From the NCBI RefSeq assembly GCF_030676415.1, contig NZ_JAUUTW010000014.1:1-64000 (forward strand): a stretch of DNA of 64,000 nt. The letters run 5' to 3'. This stretch comes from Peribacillus frigoritolerans (GTDB lineage Bacteria > Bacillota > Bacilli > Bacillales > DSM-1321). Each line of letters begins with the position of its first letter. Within the stretch, counting starts at the first letter, position 1. Below the pieces are notes generated by a model, which saw only the letters and a list, made by a program, of their open reading frames with translations, searched no databases and was not told where the DNA came from. Below are positions 53,531 through 62,457 of this stretch, one piece after another. The position numbers were made by a program, and so were the translations under genes.

Positions 53531-54856
53531 CTATTTCAATTTGTATTTAGCAATTTTCCTATATAAACTAGCAACATGAATTTTCAGCTTTTGAGCTGCT
53601 AAAGAACGATCCCCTTCCGAATCTTTTAATGCCCGCTGAATGGCTGATTTTTCAGCATTACCTACAACTTCATCCAACGTACCGGAAAAAGAATGATTCA
53701 TTCTAACTGAGGGAACCTCCAATATTAAATTAGGTGTAAAATCTAAAGATTCCAGTGTTAAAGTCTCACCATCTACGATATTCATTCCGCGTTCGATTAT
53801 CGCTTTGATTTCACGGATGTTACCAGGCCAATCATATTGGATAAGCCAATCTTGGAGTTTAGGATCAATTTCCTTCACATTGGACCCTAACTTGTTATTG
53901 AAATACTCGACGAAATGATAGGCCAGAGGAAGGATATCTTCCTGTCGCTCCCTTAAAGAAGGAATTTTCAATTCAAAAACATAAAGTCGATAATATAAAT
54001 CTTGGCGGAATTTCCCTTCTTGAATAAGGGTTCTTAAATCCCTGTTCGATGCAGCAATAATACGTATATCAACATTTTTAGTCCCCGTCCCGCCTAGTCT
54101 TTCCACTTCCCTTTCCTGTAAAACTCGTAATAGCTTACCTTGAGCCTGATAAGGCAATTCAGAAATCTCATCTAAAAACAACGTACCATGTTGAGCTAAT
54201 TCTATTTTTCCAGGCTTACCTTCTTTTTTCGCCCCGCTAAAAGCGCCAGCTTCATAACCAAAAATCTCCGATTCAAATAATTCATCTGGAATCGCAGCAC
54301 AATTTACAGGCACAAAAGGCTGTGCTTTTCTTGTACTCAAACCATGGATCGCTTGGGCAAAAAGTTCCTTTCCCGTTCCCGTTTCCCCTGTAAGCAGTAC
54401 TGTTGAACTGCTAGTAGCTATTCTGGCGGCCAGCTCTTTTACCCTCTCAATCTCCTTACTCTTTCCAACAATCTCTTCGAAGCTATATCGACCTTGAACC
54501 ACGGAATTTTTCTTGACTTTATTCTTCTCCAAGGAGTTGGTAAAATACACTAAATCACTGTATTCCAGTTCGTCTTGACGGATGATTATGGTATAAAGGG
54601 TATCAGCTTCTCGACGAAATACCCTTATGAAACAAGCATGTCCGCTGATCACACCAGAAAACACATGTTTGTGGTCGAGACCTTTCAAAGAAAAGGTGGA
54701 AGAAGTGTGAATGATCCTCGTAATGGACTTTCCTATCAAATCAGTCGGCATAATCATGAAATATTCATAAAAATCAGCTGTTGCGCCTATAACTCTTCCA
54801 TTTTCGTCAACTTCAATCGATCCCCAATTCCTTATTACGTTTTTAACATTTTCCAT
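53531..54856 (-). CDS. Sigma-54-dependent activator with GAFSGA loop
   Basis: A 441-residue enhancer-binding protein: N-terminal PAS-like domain (about 10-105), AAA+ core (about 130-355) with Walker A GETGTGKE and Walker B TLFLDEISE, and a Fis-type HTH at the C-terminus (DRSLAAQKLKIHVASLYRK). The sigma-54 contact loop reads GAFSGA instead of GAFTGA, a conservative but uncommon change. It lies next to the perfect -24/-12 promoter of aliB, its likely target. Co-transcribed with the MaoC-like gene 5 bp upstream. Confidence 0.9.
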   Translation of the reverse strand: MENVKNVIRNWGSIEVDENGRVIGATADFYEYFMIMPTDLIGKSITRIIHTSSTFSLKGLDHKHVFSGVISGHACFIRVFRREADTLYTIIIRQDELEYSDLVYFTNSLEKNKVKKNSVVQGRYSFEEIVGKSKEIERVKELAARIATSSSTVLLTGETGTGKELFAQAIHGLSTRKAQPFVPVNCAAIPDELFESEIFGYEAGAFSGAKKEGKPGKIELAQHGTLFLDEISELPYQAQGKLLRVLQEREVERLGGTGTKNVDIRIIAASNRDLRTLIQEGKFRQDLYYRLYVFELKIPSLRERQEDILPLAYHFVEYFNNKLGSNVKEIDPKLQDWLIQYDWPGNIREIKAIIERGMNIVDGETLTLESLDFTPNLILEVPSVRMNHSFSGTLDEVVGNAEKSAIQRALKDSEGDRSLAAQKLKIHVASLYRKIAKYKLK

Positions 54857-54861
54857 TCACA

Positions 54862-55290
54862 TCACCTAGCATCTTGATTACTTAAAACAAAAATGACAAC
54901 TTGCCCCTTAATGACTTCTATTCCTGCTTGATTAAAGCAAGTCACCTTTTGCGTAACCCAATCTCTATTCAAATTAATATCAATGACCTCGAGTTCCGCT
55001 GAAATTATATCGCCTATATGTACTGGATGATAAAAGACCAGCTCCTTTTGTAAAAGTATACAGGCACTACCAGGGAGTTTTTCACTGATCACTTGAGTGA
55101 TGAGGCCTTCCGTTAACAAACCAGGTACAACCGGCCTGCTGAAATTACTTTTCCATGCTTCTTTATTCACTTGATAAATCGGACTGTAATCTTTTGTTAA
55201 TTCATTACATAATTTTACGTCAGATTCATTAAATGTGCGTTGCATACTAGCAACCTGGCCGATGAACAAATCAGTAATTGTTGAACTCAT
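54862..55290 (-). CDS. MaoC-like protein lacking the catalytic His
   Basis: A 142-residue hot-dog-fold protein of the MaoC/(R)-hydratase family. The hydratase motif D-x-N-P-x-H reads TKDYSPIYQV, so the catalytic His is Tyr, and the following HGM is PGL. It probably does not hydrate enoyl-CoA by the standard mechanism; a binding or sensory role with the adjacent activator is one possibility. AAGGAG seven bases before ATG at 55290 sets the start; the longest frame begins at 55350. Confidence 0.75.
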   Translation of the reverse strand: MSSTITDLFIGQVASMQRTFNESDVKLCNELTKDYSPIYQVNKEAWKSNFSRPVVPGLLTEGLITQVISEKLPGSACILLQKELVFYHPVHIGDIISAELEVIDINLNRDWVTQKVTCFNQAGIEVIKGQVVIFVLSNQDAR

Positions 55291-55381
55291 AACATCGCTC
55301 CTTGATTTTTCCGAATATTCAATCTTAATCATACATAACTTTCCCATCAAATACTATAAAATGGGAGTTCATTTGTTGTTT

Positions 55382-55474
55382 TACTCGTGATTTTGCTCGG
55401 TTTACTCGTGAGTTTAGCAATTTTACTCGTAAATTTAGCCAGTTTACTTGCGATTTCAGCTGCTTTACTCGTGA
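55382..55474 (-). repeat. 21-bp-period TCACGAGTA array (locus 3)
   Basis: On the plus strand TACTCGTGA-type 9-mers start at 55382, 55403, 55424, 55445 and 55466, exactly 21 bp apart; they read TCACGAGTA on the minus strand. The array fills the gap between the transporter terminator and the MaoC-like gene. Confidence 0.82.
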
Positions 55475-55487
55475 ATTCTTTTATTCT

Positions 55488-55549
55488 CTAAAAAATGGCC
55501 TATATGTCAGCGAACAGTGGCATGACTGTCCGCTGACTTATAGGCCATC
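55488..55549 (-). terminator. Intrinsic terminator of the 3-hydroxyanthranilate operon
   Basis: Long hairpin, ATGGCCTATA (55495) with TATAGGCCAT (55539), plus inner GTCAGCG/CGCTGAC, followed by TTTTTT on the minus strand. It separates the operon from the MaoC-activator genes. Confidence 0.92.
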
Positions 55550-55564
55550 TACTAAAGAACAATA

Positions 55565-56926
55565 TTATACATTCGATGTTGCTTTTAGTTTTATATTTTC
55601 CTCTTTCTGTGATTTATCATAGCTGCCATACCTCTCTTTCACAACGAGTAACGCCAAGGCAGCCATTATGCTCGGAATTGTGAAGGCCATAAATGCATTT
55701 TGTGGTGAATAGTTTGCAGCCAGCATTAATCCTATTAATGTTGGGGCAACAATCGCTCCCATTCTACCAAAAGCCAAGGCCCAACCTATCCCGGTGGTCC
55801 TAATCTCCCGCGGATAATACTCGGATATATACGTATTGGCCAAATTCATCGTGCCAACTGTACAGGCACCTCCAAAAGCGATTAGAATATATAATGCTAC
55901 TACATTTGAGGTCAATCCTAATATGACAAAACAGACCGTACCTATGGCACAGAGGGATACAAGTACTCTTCTATGACCTATTTTCCCAACTAAGTACCCT
56001 CCAATTATCGATCCGCCAATTTGTCCTATTCCCGATATAAGATTGAAAGATAAACTGGATGAAAGGCCGTATCCGGACTGCTGCATGATTTTGGGTAACC
56101 ATGTATTGAGTCCGTATACCATAAGTAAACAATTAAAGGCAGCTACCCAAAACGCAAATGTGCTAAGCGTACGCTTATTTTCAAAGAGTTTCTTGACTGG
56201 AAAGCCCTTTGACCTTTCTTGGACTTTGGCAAACTCATAATCGTCCGACTCTTTATAGTCGCCGTCTGGATCAATGCGATTCAGAATTCCAGCAAGCTTT
56301 GGTCCTTGTTTTCGAATAACATAATAGGAAAGCGATTCAGGAAATTGCTTCATGAAGAATGGCAGTGCCAGTAAGGGAAGCGCCCCTATCCAATACAAAA
56401 CCCTCCAACTCATTTGTTCCATCACATACATCCCAATTAAAGAAGCAAGTATGCTTCCGATAGAATAACCACAGTACATAGTGGTTACAATGAGAACCTT
56501 ATTCTTTTTGGGTGAGTATTCCGCCATTAAGGAGATAACGTTTGGCATTAATCCTCCCATACCCAAGGCTGATATAAATCGTATAACCGAGAAAAAGCCA
56601 GGATTCGGGGCAAAACTTGAAAGTAATGTAAAAACACTGAATATGCATATACAAATGGCCAGCACTTTTTTTCTCCCTATTTTATCCGCCAGGGGTGCAA
56701 AAATGAGGGCTCCTACCATCATTCCGAACAATGAATAACTTGCTATTCCGCCAGCTTCGACTGGCGACAAGTTCCATTCCTCCATCATCAAAGGCAAACC
56801 TACTCCGTACATGGCTATATCAAATCCATCGAAGGTAATTGCGAACAAACACCACAAAAAGACCATAAAATGAAAACGGCCAAATTTACTATTACCTACC
56901 ACTTCCGAAGCATTAACTTCATGCAA
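55565..56926 (-). CDS. MFS transporter, aromatic acid:H+ symporter (AAHS) family
   Basis: A 453-residue permease with 12 membrane segments. Helix 1 carries ITFDGFDIAMYG, the DGFD signature of the AAHS family (PcaK, BenK), and loop 2-3 carries LADKIGRKKVL. It ends the nba-type operon, so it most likely imports an aromatic acid related to 3-hydroxyanthranilate or anthranilate. The start is a TTG seven bases after AGGAGG. NiaP-type nicotinate permeases are related, so a pyridine substrate cannot be excluded. Confidence 0.85.
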   Translation of the reverse strand: MHEVNASEVVGNSKFGRFHFMVFLWCLFAITFDGFDIAMYGVGLPLMMEEWNLSPVEAGGIASYSLFGMMVGALIFAPLADKIGRKKVLAICICIFSVFTLLSSFAPNPGFFSVIRFISALGMGGLMPNVISLMAEYSPKKNKVLIVTTMYCGYSIGSILASLIGMYVMEQMSWRVLYWIGALPLLALPFFMKQFPESLSYYVIRKQGPKLAGILNRIDPDGDYKESDDYEFAKVQERSKGFPVKKLFENKRTLSTFAFWVAAFNCLLMVYGLNTWLPKIMQQSGYGLSSSLSFNLISGIGQIGGSIIGGYLVGKIGHRRVLVSLCAIGTVCFVILGLTSNVVALYILIAFGGACTVGTMNLANTYISEYYPREIRTTGIGWALAFGRMGAIVAPTLIGLMLAANYSPQNAFMAFTIPSIMAALALLVVKERYGSYDKSQKEENIKLKATSNV

Positions 56927-56951
56927 TTAATTCCCTCCTCTTTGAAATATT

Positions 56952-57725
56952 TCACGCTATAACATGTAATGTCAGTTTCCCTAATTCACCGTAATCTGCC
57001 ATTATTTCATCGTTTGCCTGTATGGAAACGGCATCTGTAATCCCTCCTACTAAAACAATCATTCCAGCCTGAATGGAAAGTCCTTCACGGTTAATCATTT
57101 TTACAAGTTCCACTATCGAATGAATCGGATGATCGAGTACAGCTTCACCAAGACCCCTCTTTTGCATTTCACCATTTTGATAAAGCGTAACTTCTGCTTG
57201 AGCCCAGTCCGTGTGATACGGAGAATAAGCTTGATTGCTAAGCAGGATTTTGGCTGAGGATGCGTTATCCGCTACTACATCGGTAAGTGTAAAAGAAAAA
57301 TTTTTATATCGACTGTCAATAACTTCCAGTGCAAGAAATACACATTCTACAGCCGGCCAGACATCTTTCGCCGTTATATTTGCACCTTTCAGTTCGTCCT
57401 TGAACAAAAAAGCAAATTCGGGTTCCACTCTCGGATGAATGAATTCCCCAACTTTTAATACTGGTTTAGTTAGTTCCATGGCAGATGTCAACCTGCCATA
57501 GATCGCTTCCTCTACCCCTACTTGCTGTTGTTTGGCTTTGCTGGTCAATCCCATCTTCCACCCGATGAATCTGTTATCACCTGTGATCGTCTCATTTATG
57601 CTCAACTTCTGAATTTCATATGCTTGATTTACTGTTAGTTCAGGATTGAATAATGTAAGCTTATCCATTTCACGGCCGTTTTTTTGCGATTCAGCTACCC
57701 GTTTTGCTAGTTGATCTAGTTTCAT
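56952..57725 (-). CDS. 4-oxalocrotonate decarboxylase-type enzyme (DmpH/NbaG-like)
   Basis: Fumarylacetoacetate-hydrolase-like (MhpD) family, 257 residues. IGWKMGLTSKAK, EVIDSRYKNFSFTLTDVVAD and VLVGGITDAVSI are closer to the decarboxylase DmpH/XylI than to the hydratase, judged from remembered motifs. It converts 2-oxohex-3-enedioate (4-oxalocrotonate) to 2-oxopent-4-enoate. The ATG overlaps the aldolase stop codon (ATGA). Its paralogue at 59674 reads as the hydratase. Confidence 0.78.
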   Translation of the reverse strand: MKLDQLAKRVAESQKNGREMDKLTLFNPELTVNQAYEIQKLSINETITGDNRFIGWKMGLTSKAKQQQVGVEEAIYGRLTSAMELTKPVLKVGEFIHPRVEPEFAFLFKDELKGANITAKDVWPAVECVFLALEVIDSRYKNFSFTLTDVVADNASSAKILLSNQAYSPYHTDWAQAEVTLYQNGEMQKRGLGEAVLDHPIHSIVELVKMINREGLSIQAGMIVLVGGITDAVSIQANDEIMADYGELGKLTLHVIA

Positions 57726-58741
57726 CTTACGGTCCCTTCTTTCTGAAACGCCATTTGCTTAGCTACTTCAATTATGGTATCTTCCTGACCACCAACCACT
57801 TTTTGTCGACCAAGCTCCATCAAAATATCCCGGGCGTCAACTCCATACTTTTTTGCCGCTTTATTTGCATGCAATAAAAAGCTGGAGTACACGCCACTAT
57901 AACCCATGATTAAACTCGAGTCTGTTATTTCCTGGGGCTTTGGCATGATTTTATTTCCAACTTCCTCCGAAAGATCAAGCATTTTATATAAGTCAATTTC
58001 GGTACGGATACCCATCCTATCAAGAACGGCAACAAGCACTTCCGTCTGGGTATTACCAGCACCTGCACCGAGACATCGGATGCTGCCATCGATTCTATTC
58101 GCCCCTTCTTCAATTGCCACAAGTGAATTTGCCACAGCGAGCGATAAGTTATTGTGAGCATGAAAACCAATATCGATATTCAGCTTGGACCTTAATAACC
58201 GGATCCGCGTCTTCACATCTTGGGGCAAAAAAGATCCTGCGGAATCAACAACATATACAGCATCCGCTCCATAGGATTCCATTAAAATGGCTTGCTCAAG
58301 TAGTTTTTCCGGTGATGCCATGTGAGACATCATTAAAAACCCGATTGCTTCCATACCGAGATGTTTCGCAGCTTCCAGATGTTGCTTTGAGACATCAGCT
58401 TCCGTTACGTGGGTTGCAATCCGCGCCATTTTCGCCCCCACTTGAGCGGCTTCTCTTAATTGGTCGATCGTCCCTATACCAGGGATTAAAAGTACTGAAA
58501 TAATGGATTGTCCTGCAGCTTCAACAGCGGCATTCACCAACTCAATATCATTCACTTTTGAAAAACCATATTGTAAGGATGATCCGCCCAGTCCATCTCC
58601 ATGCGACACTTCAATATAAGGGACCCCCGCAGCACTAAGTTTCCCAGTCATGTTCTTTACTTGTTCGATGGTGAATTGATGTGCCACTACATGGCTCCCA
58701 TCCCGCAATGCAACTTCAGTCACCAATACATCTTTACGCAA
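57722..58741 (-). CDS. mhpE: 4-hydroxy-2-oxovalerate aldolase
   Basis: TIM-barrel aldolase of the DmpG/MhpE type, 339 residues, splitting 4-hydroxy-2-oxovalerate into pyruvate and acetaldehyde. TEVALRDGSHVVAHQFT carries the catalytic Arg-Asp pair and IDIGFHAHNNLSLAVANSL the metal-binding His-x-His. The longest frame begins inside the previous gene (58783); the TTG at 58741 (MRKDVLVTEVALRDG) after AAAGGTGG matches homologues. It channels acetaldehyde to the dehydrogenase encoded just upstream. Confidence 0.92.
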   Translation of the reverse strand: MRKDVLVTEVALRDGSHVVAHQFTIEQVKNMTGKLSAAGVPYIEVSHGDGLGGSSLQYGFSKVNDIELVNAAVEAAGQSIISVLLIPGIGTIDQLREAAQVGAKMARIATHVTEADVSKQHLEAAKHLGMEAIGFLMMSHMASPEKLLEQAILMESYGADAVYVVDSAGSFLPQDVKTRIRLLRSKLNIDIGFHAHNNLSLAVANSLVAIEEGANRIDGSIRCLGAGAGNTQTEVLVAVLDRMGIRTEIDLYKMLDLSEEVGNKIMPKPQEITDSSLIMGYSGVYSSFLLHANKAAKKYGVDARDILMELGRQKVVGGQEDTIIEVAKQMAFQKEGTVR

Positions 58742-58775
58742 ATGAACCCCACCTTTACAGTTCCTATTATCTTTT

Positions 58776-59657
58776 TCAAACATAGTGTTCGAATTGGCTT
58801 TTAGCGATCTCTTCCCCTACTTTTACAGCTGAAGCCGTCATTATATCCAAATTACCTGCATATACGGGAAAAAAATCTCCTAACCCTTTCACTTCCAGAA
58901 GGACTGTTATTTGTTTCCCATCAAATATCGGCTCTATCTTCAGGCGGTATCCTGGAACATATTCTGAAACTTTTTCCGCCATCTTATATATGGACGTTGT
59001 TATTGCTTTCACATCAAAGGAATCCGATTGAAGCAGACAATGAATCGTATCCCTCATGATGAGTGGCGGTTCGGCCGGATTCAGCAGAATAATAGCCTTC
59101 CCCTTTTTCGCTCCACCCACCTGTTCCAGGGCCCTTGCCGTCGTTTGAGTGAACTCATCAATATTAGCACGGGTTCCAGGACCGGCACTCTTACTGGAAA
59201 TTGTCGCTATTATTTCGGCATATTCGACCTGTGCCACTTGACTGATCGCATGAACGATGGGGATTGTCGCCTGACCGCCGCATGTAATCAAGTTAACAAC
59301 CGCCTCATTCAAATTTTCTTTTAAATTCACGGAAGGAACGATAAACGGTCCGATTGCGGCAGGAGTCAAGTCTATCAGCTTCTTGTTCATCCTTTTCAAG
59401 GCTTCGCAATGAAAAACATGCGCCTTTGCAGATGTGGCATCGAATAAAATGTCTGCAAGCTCGGGCCTTTCCAAAAAACCACCCATGCCATTTGCGATGA
59501 CATGATGTCCATGCATCCTAGCCTTCTTCAAACCCTCTGATTCCGTGTCAATGCCAATCATTACCGACATTTCAAGAACATCCGACCGATGAATTTTCAT
59601 CATTAAGTCCGTGCCGATATTCCCTGATCCAATAATGCCTACTTTTAGTTTTTTCAA
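58776..59657 (-). CDS. mhpF: Acetaldehyde dehydrogenase (acetylating)
   Basis: DmpF/MhpF-type enzyme of about 293 residues that turns acetaldehyde into acetyl-CoA in a complex with the aldolase. NAD motif [14 protein letters not shown]; catalytic Cys in [33 protein letters not shown]. The TTG at 59657 after AAAGGAG fits homologues; the longest frame (59792) runs into the hydratase gene. The stop overlaps the longest aldolase frame. Confidence 0.92.
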   Translation of the reverse strand: MKKLKVGIIGSGNIGTDLMMKIHRSDVLEMSVMIGIDTESEGLKKARMHGHHVIANGMGGFLERPELADILFDATSAKAHVFHCEALKRMNKKLIDLTPAAIGPFIVPSVNLKENLNEAVVNLITCGGQATIPIVHAISQVAQVEYAEIIATISSKSAGPGTRANIDEFTQTTARALEQVGGAKKGKAIILLNPAEPPLIMRDTIHCLLQSDSFDVKAITTSIYKMAEKVSEYVPGYRLKIEPIFDGKQITVLLEVKGLGDFFPVYAGNLDIMTASAVKVGEEIAKSQFEHYV

Positions 59658-59673
59658 GGTCGCTGGGCTCCTT

Positions 59674-60456
59674 TCACTCAAAATCAACCGAAACCTTTCC
59701 AAGTTTTTCTCCAAAGTCAGCAGAAAAACGGTCACCCGGTTTCGCTTCGATCGCTGCGGATAATGCACCGGATAAAATGACTTCGCCCGCATTCAATGAA
59801 CCTTTAAACCCATGGAGTTTATTTGCTAGCCAGGCTACGCACGTTGCTGGATTCCCAAGTACTGCATTACCTGTTCCTTGATTCATGAATTCGCCATTTT
59901 TATATAGGCTCATTTGAATGGAAGGGAGGTCAATTTCACTCAAGTGAATTTTGCGGTCTCCCAGAATATATAAGCCCGATGATGCATTATCCGCCACAGT
60001 GTCCGGAAGTTTAATTTCCCAGTCCATCACCCGGCTATCAACGACTTCAATCGAAGCAACCACATAATCAGTGGCTTCGATTACATCATCAACCGTAATA
60101 TTGGGACCATGTAGATCTTTCTTTAAGATAAAAGCTACTTCTGCCTCCACTTTTGGTTGAATTAGCCGTAAACTTGAAATACAGCCATTATTTTTTACTT
60201 CCATCGCATCAAGTAAATGTCCGTAATCTGGTTCATTCACACCCAGAACCTCCTGCATAGCCTTAGAAGTCAAGCCTATTTTCTTACCTGTTACTTCCAG
60301 ACCGGACTGGGTTTTCCTTCGAATCGTTTCAAGCTGAATTTGGTAGGCATCCTCCACATCCAAATCCGGAATTTCATAGGTGGGGGCCGATATTCCTATT
60401 CCTGTTTTTTCTGCTTCCAAAAACCTGGAAGACCATTCTGTTAAACTAACGATCAC
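59674..60456 (-). CDS. 2-oxopent-4-enoate hydratase (DmpE/NbaH-like)
   Basis: MhpD-family enzyme of about 260 residues. [38 protein letters not shown] and [12 protein letters not shown] match the hydratase DmpE/XylJ pattern better than the decarboxylase. It hydrates 2-oxopent-4-enoate to 4-hydroxy-2-oxovalerate. The GTG at 60456 is 8 nt after AGGAGG; the ATG at 60477 would place that site inside the gene. Confidence 0.8.
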   Translation of the reverse strand: MIVSLTEWSSRFLEAEKTGIGISAPTYEIPDLDVEDAYQIQLETIRRKTQSGLEVTGKKIGLTSKAMQEVLGVNEPDYGHLLDAMEVKNNGCISSLRLIQPKVEAEVAFILKKDLHGPNITVDDVIEATDYVVASIEVVDSRVMDWEIKLPDTVADNASSGLYILGDRKIHLSEIDLPSIQMSLYKNGEFMNQGTGNAVLGNPATCVAWLANKLHGFKGSLNAGEVILSGALSAAIEAKPGDRFSADFGEKLGKVSVDFE

Positions 60457-60473
60457 GATGCTTCCCTCCTTCT

Positions 60474-61949
60474 TCATAATTTAATCGTGACGTTAGACAA
60501 TTCACTGTAAAATTCGAAACTATGTGAACCACCTTCGCGGCCGATGCCACTGTGTTTCATGCCGCCAAAAGGTGTGCGCAAATCACGTAAATACCAGGTA
60601 TTCACCCAGATAATGCCCGCTTCTATTTTAGAAGCGACACGATGCGCCCTCCTTAAATCATTGGTCCAGATCGTTGCCCCCAGTCCATAATGAGTGTCAT
60701 TAGCATGCTCCAGTACGTCTTCTTCCGTTTCGAAAGGCATGACCGTTACCACAGGACCAAAAATTTCTTCCCGTACACAACGGGATTCACGCGTAACTCC
60801 GGCAATAATTGTCGGTTCAATGAAAAACCCTTTTTCAAACTGTCCCGCTCTTCTTCCTCCAGTTAATATTCTCGCTCCTTCTTCTTTCGCCAAATCAATG
60901 TAACTCATCACTTTGTTATAATGTTCTTTCCCTATTACAGCGCCTACTTCCGTTTCGGAATCAAATGGATCCCCGACTTTTAATTTTTTTGTTCGCGCGA
61001 CCATCTTTTCAAGGAATTCGTCATACAAACCTTGCTGAACATAGATTCGTGATCCACACAAACAAACTTCACCTTGGTTCATGAAGCTTGATTTCAATGT
61101 CGTTTCGATTACTTCATCAAGATTCGAGTCTGCAAACACAATATTCGGATTTTTTCCGCCCAGTTCAAAAGAGATTTTTTTCAATGTGGGAGCGGCAGCT
61201 TTCATAATCGCTGTTCCCGTTTTTGTTTCCCCTGTGAATGTTATCGCATCGACGTCCGGATGTTCACTTAGAGCGGCTCCTGCTGAATTAGCCCCATATC
61301 CATGCACAAGGTTGACAACACCATCGGGAACTCCCGCTTCCTTGCATATTTCCATTAATTTTGTCGCTGTCATCGGTGTCAGTTCAGCTGGTTTCATAAC
61401 CGCTGTATTGCCAGCTGCCAGGCATGGTGCCAATTTCCATGTCAACAATAGCAAAGGTAAATTCCACGGATTAATCATTCCTACCACCCCTACGGGCCGC
61501 CTAATAGAATAATGAAGTGCAATGTTGTTCTGATTGAAGGATTCATTACCAAGTGTAGTGATATAGTCCGCAAAAAAGTGGAAATTGTGAGCTGAACGCT
61601 TGATGTCCATTTCCAGTGCTAGGCTATATGGTTTCCCTGTATCAAGGGTTTCCAACATTGTCAGTTCTTCTTTCTTTTCCAAAATGAGATCGCCGATTCG
61701 CCTTAGAACCTTAGAGCGTTCATTATCGGAAAAAGATTTCCAAGGACCTTTAAGCGCATGTCTTGCTGCGGAAACAGCCTGATTCACCTCCTCTTTTCCC
61801 CCTTCTGCAACCCATCCAAGTTTTTCTTCCGTTGCGGGATTGATATTGTCAAAAGTCTTGGATGGATTTGGATTCAGGAATTCCCCGTTAATAAAGTGCC
61901 GGCAATCTATTGATTTAGCTGTATTTATACTTTCTTTTGCTGCTTGCAT
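60474..61949 (-). CDS. nbaE: 2-aminomuconate 6-semialdehyde dehydrogenase
   Basis: Aldehyde dehydrogenase superfamily, 491 residues, oxidising 2-aminomuconate semialdehyde to 2-aminomuconate. Catalytic Glu in KKISFELGGKNPNIV and Cys in NQGEVCLCGSRIYV; the CLCGSR variant is typical of the aromatic-semialdehyde branch. AAGGGAGAGGG before ATG at 61949 sets the start; the longest frame starts at 62015. Betaine-aldehyde or hydroxymuconic semialdehyde dehydrogenases are related, and the operon decides the call. Confidence 0.88.
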   Translation of the reverse strand: MQAAKESINTAKSIDCRHFINGEFLNPNPSKTFDNINPATEEKLGWVAEGGKEEVNQAVSAARHALKGPWKSFSDNERSKVLRRIGDLILEKKEELTMLETLDTGKPYSLALEMDIKRSAHNFHFFADYITTLGNESFNQNNIALHYSIRRPVGVVGMINPWNLPLLLLTWKLAPCLAAGNTAVMKPAELTPMTATKLMEICKEAGVPDGVVNLVHGYGANSAGAALSEHPDVDAITFTGETKTGTAIMKAAAPTLKKISFELGGKNPNIVFADSNLDEVIETTLKSSFMNQGEVCLCGSRIYVQQGLYDEFLEKMVARTKKLKVGDPFDSETEVGAVIGKEHYNKVMSYIDLAKEEGARILTGGRRAGQFEKGFFIEPTIIAGVTRESRCVREEIFGPVVTVMPFETEEDVLEHANDTHYGLGATIWTNDLRRAHRVASKIEAGIIWVNTWYLRDLRTPFGGMKHSGIGREGGSHSFEFYSELSNVTIKL

Positions 61950-61995
61950 GAAACATCCCTCTCCCTTTATTGTGACACTGGCTTCATCGAGTGCC

Positions 61996-62457
61996 TCAAT
62001 CTTGTATTTCCACAATCATTTCAATTTCAATTGCAGTGTTATTGGGAAGCTGGGCCATTCCCACAGCTGACCGAGCATGTCTACCCCTTTCTCCAAATAC
62101 GGCCACAAGCAGGTCTGATGCGCCATTCAATACTTCGGGCTGTCCTGTGAAATTTTCTGCTGAATTTACCATTCCGAGAATTTTGATTACCTTCTTCACT
62201 CTGGATAGTTCTCCAAGCTCATCCTTCAGCACCCGCAGAAGATTAATCATTGACTGCCTCGCTGCCTGATAACCTTCCTCTTCCGTCAGCTCCTTGCCAA
62301 GCTTGCCGTGATAATCATCAACACCTTGTCCGGATGTGAAAATCAAATTCCCCACCCGGACGTGGCTTACGTAGTTGCCGACCGCTTCCCTTGGCGGCTC
62401 AAGCATGATTCCAAGTTCTTCAAGGACTTGTTCTGGTGCTTTAATCTGTTTTTCCAT
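61996..62457 (-). CDS. nbaF: RidA-family 2-aminomuconate deaminase
   Basis: A 153-residue YjgF/YER057c/RidA-fold protein with VRVGNLIFTSGQGVDDYHGK and MAQLPNNTAIEIEMIVEI. In nba/amn clusters a protein of this family deaminates 2-aminomuconate to 4-oxalocrotonate. The operon position, between ACMS decarboxylase and semialdehyde dehydrogenase, supports this role. A general enamine/imine deaminase function is the alternative. Confidence 0.83.
   Translation of the reverse strand: MEKQIKAPEQVLEELGIMLEPPREAVGNYVSHVRVGNLIFTSGQGVDDYHGKLGKELTEEEGYQAARQSMINLLRVLKDELGELSRVKKVIKILGMVNSAENFTGQPEVLNGASDLLVAVFGERGRHARSAVGMAQLPNNTAIEIEMIVEIQD

Noticed and set aside
54862-55290. MaoC protein as the missing BadK-type hydratase of the ali/bad pathway
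   Set aside because: The catalytic His of the hydratase motif is Tyr, and the gene is in a different transcript from the catabolic enzymes.
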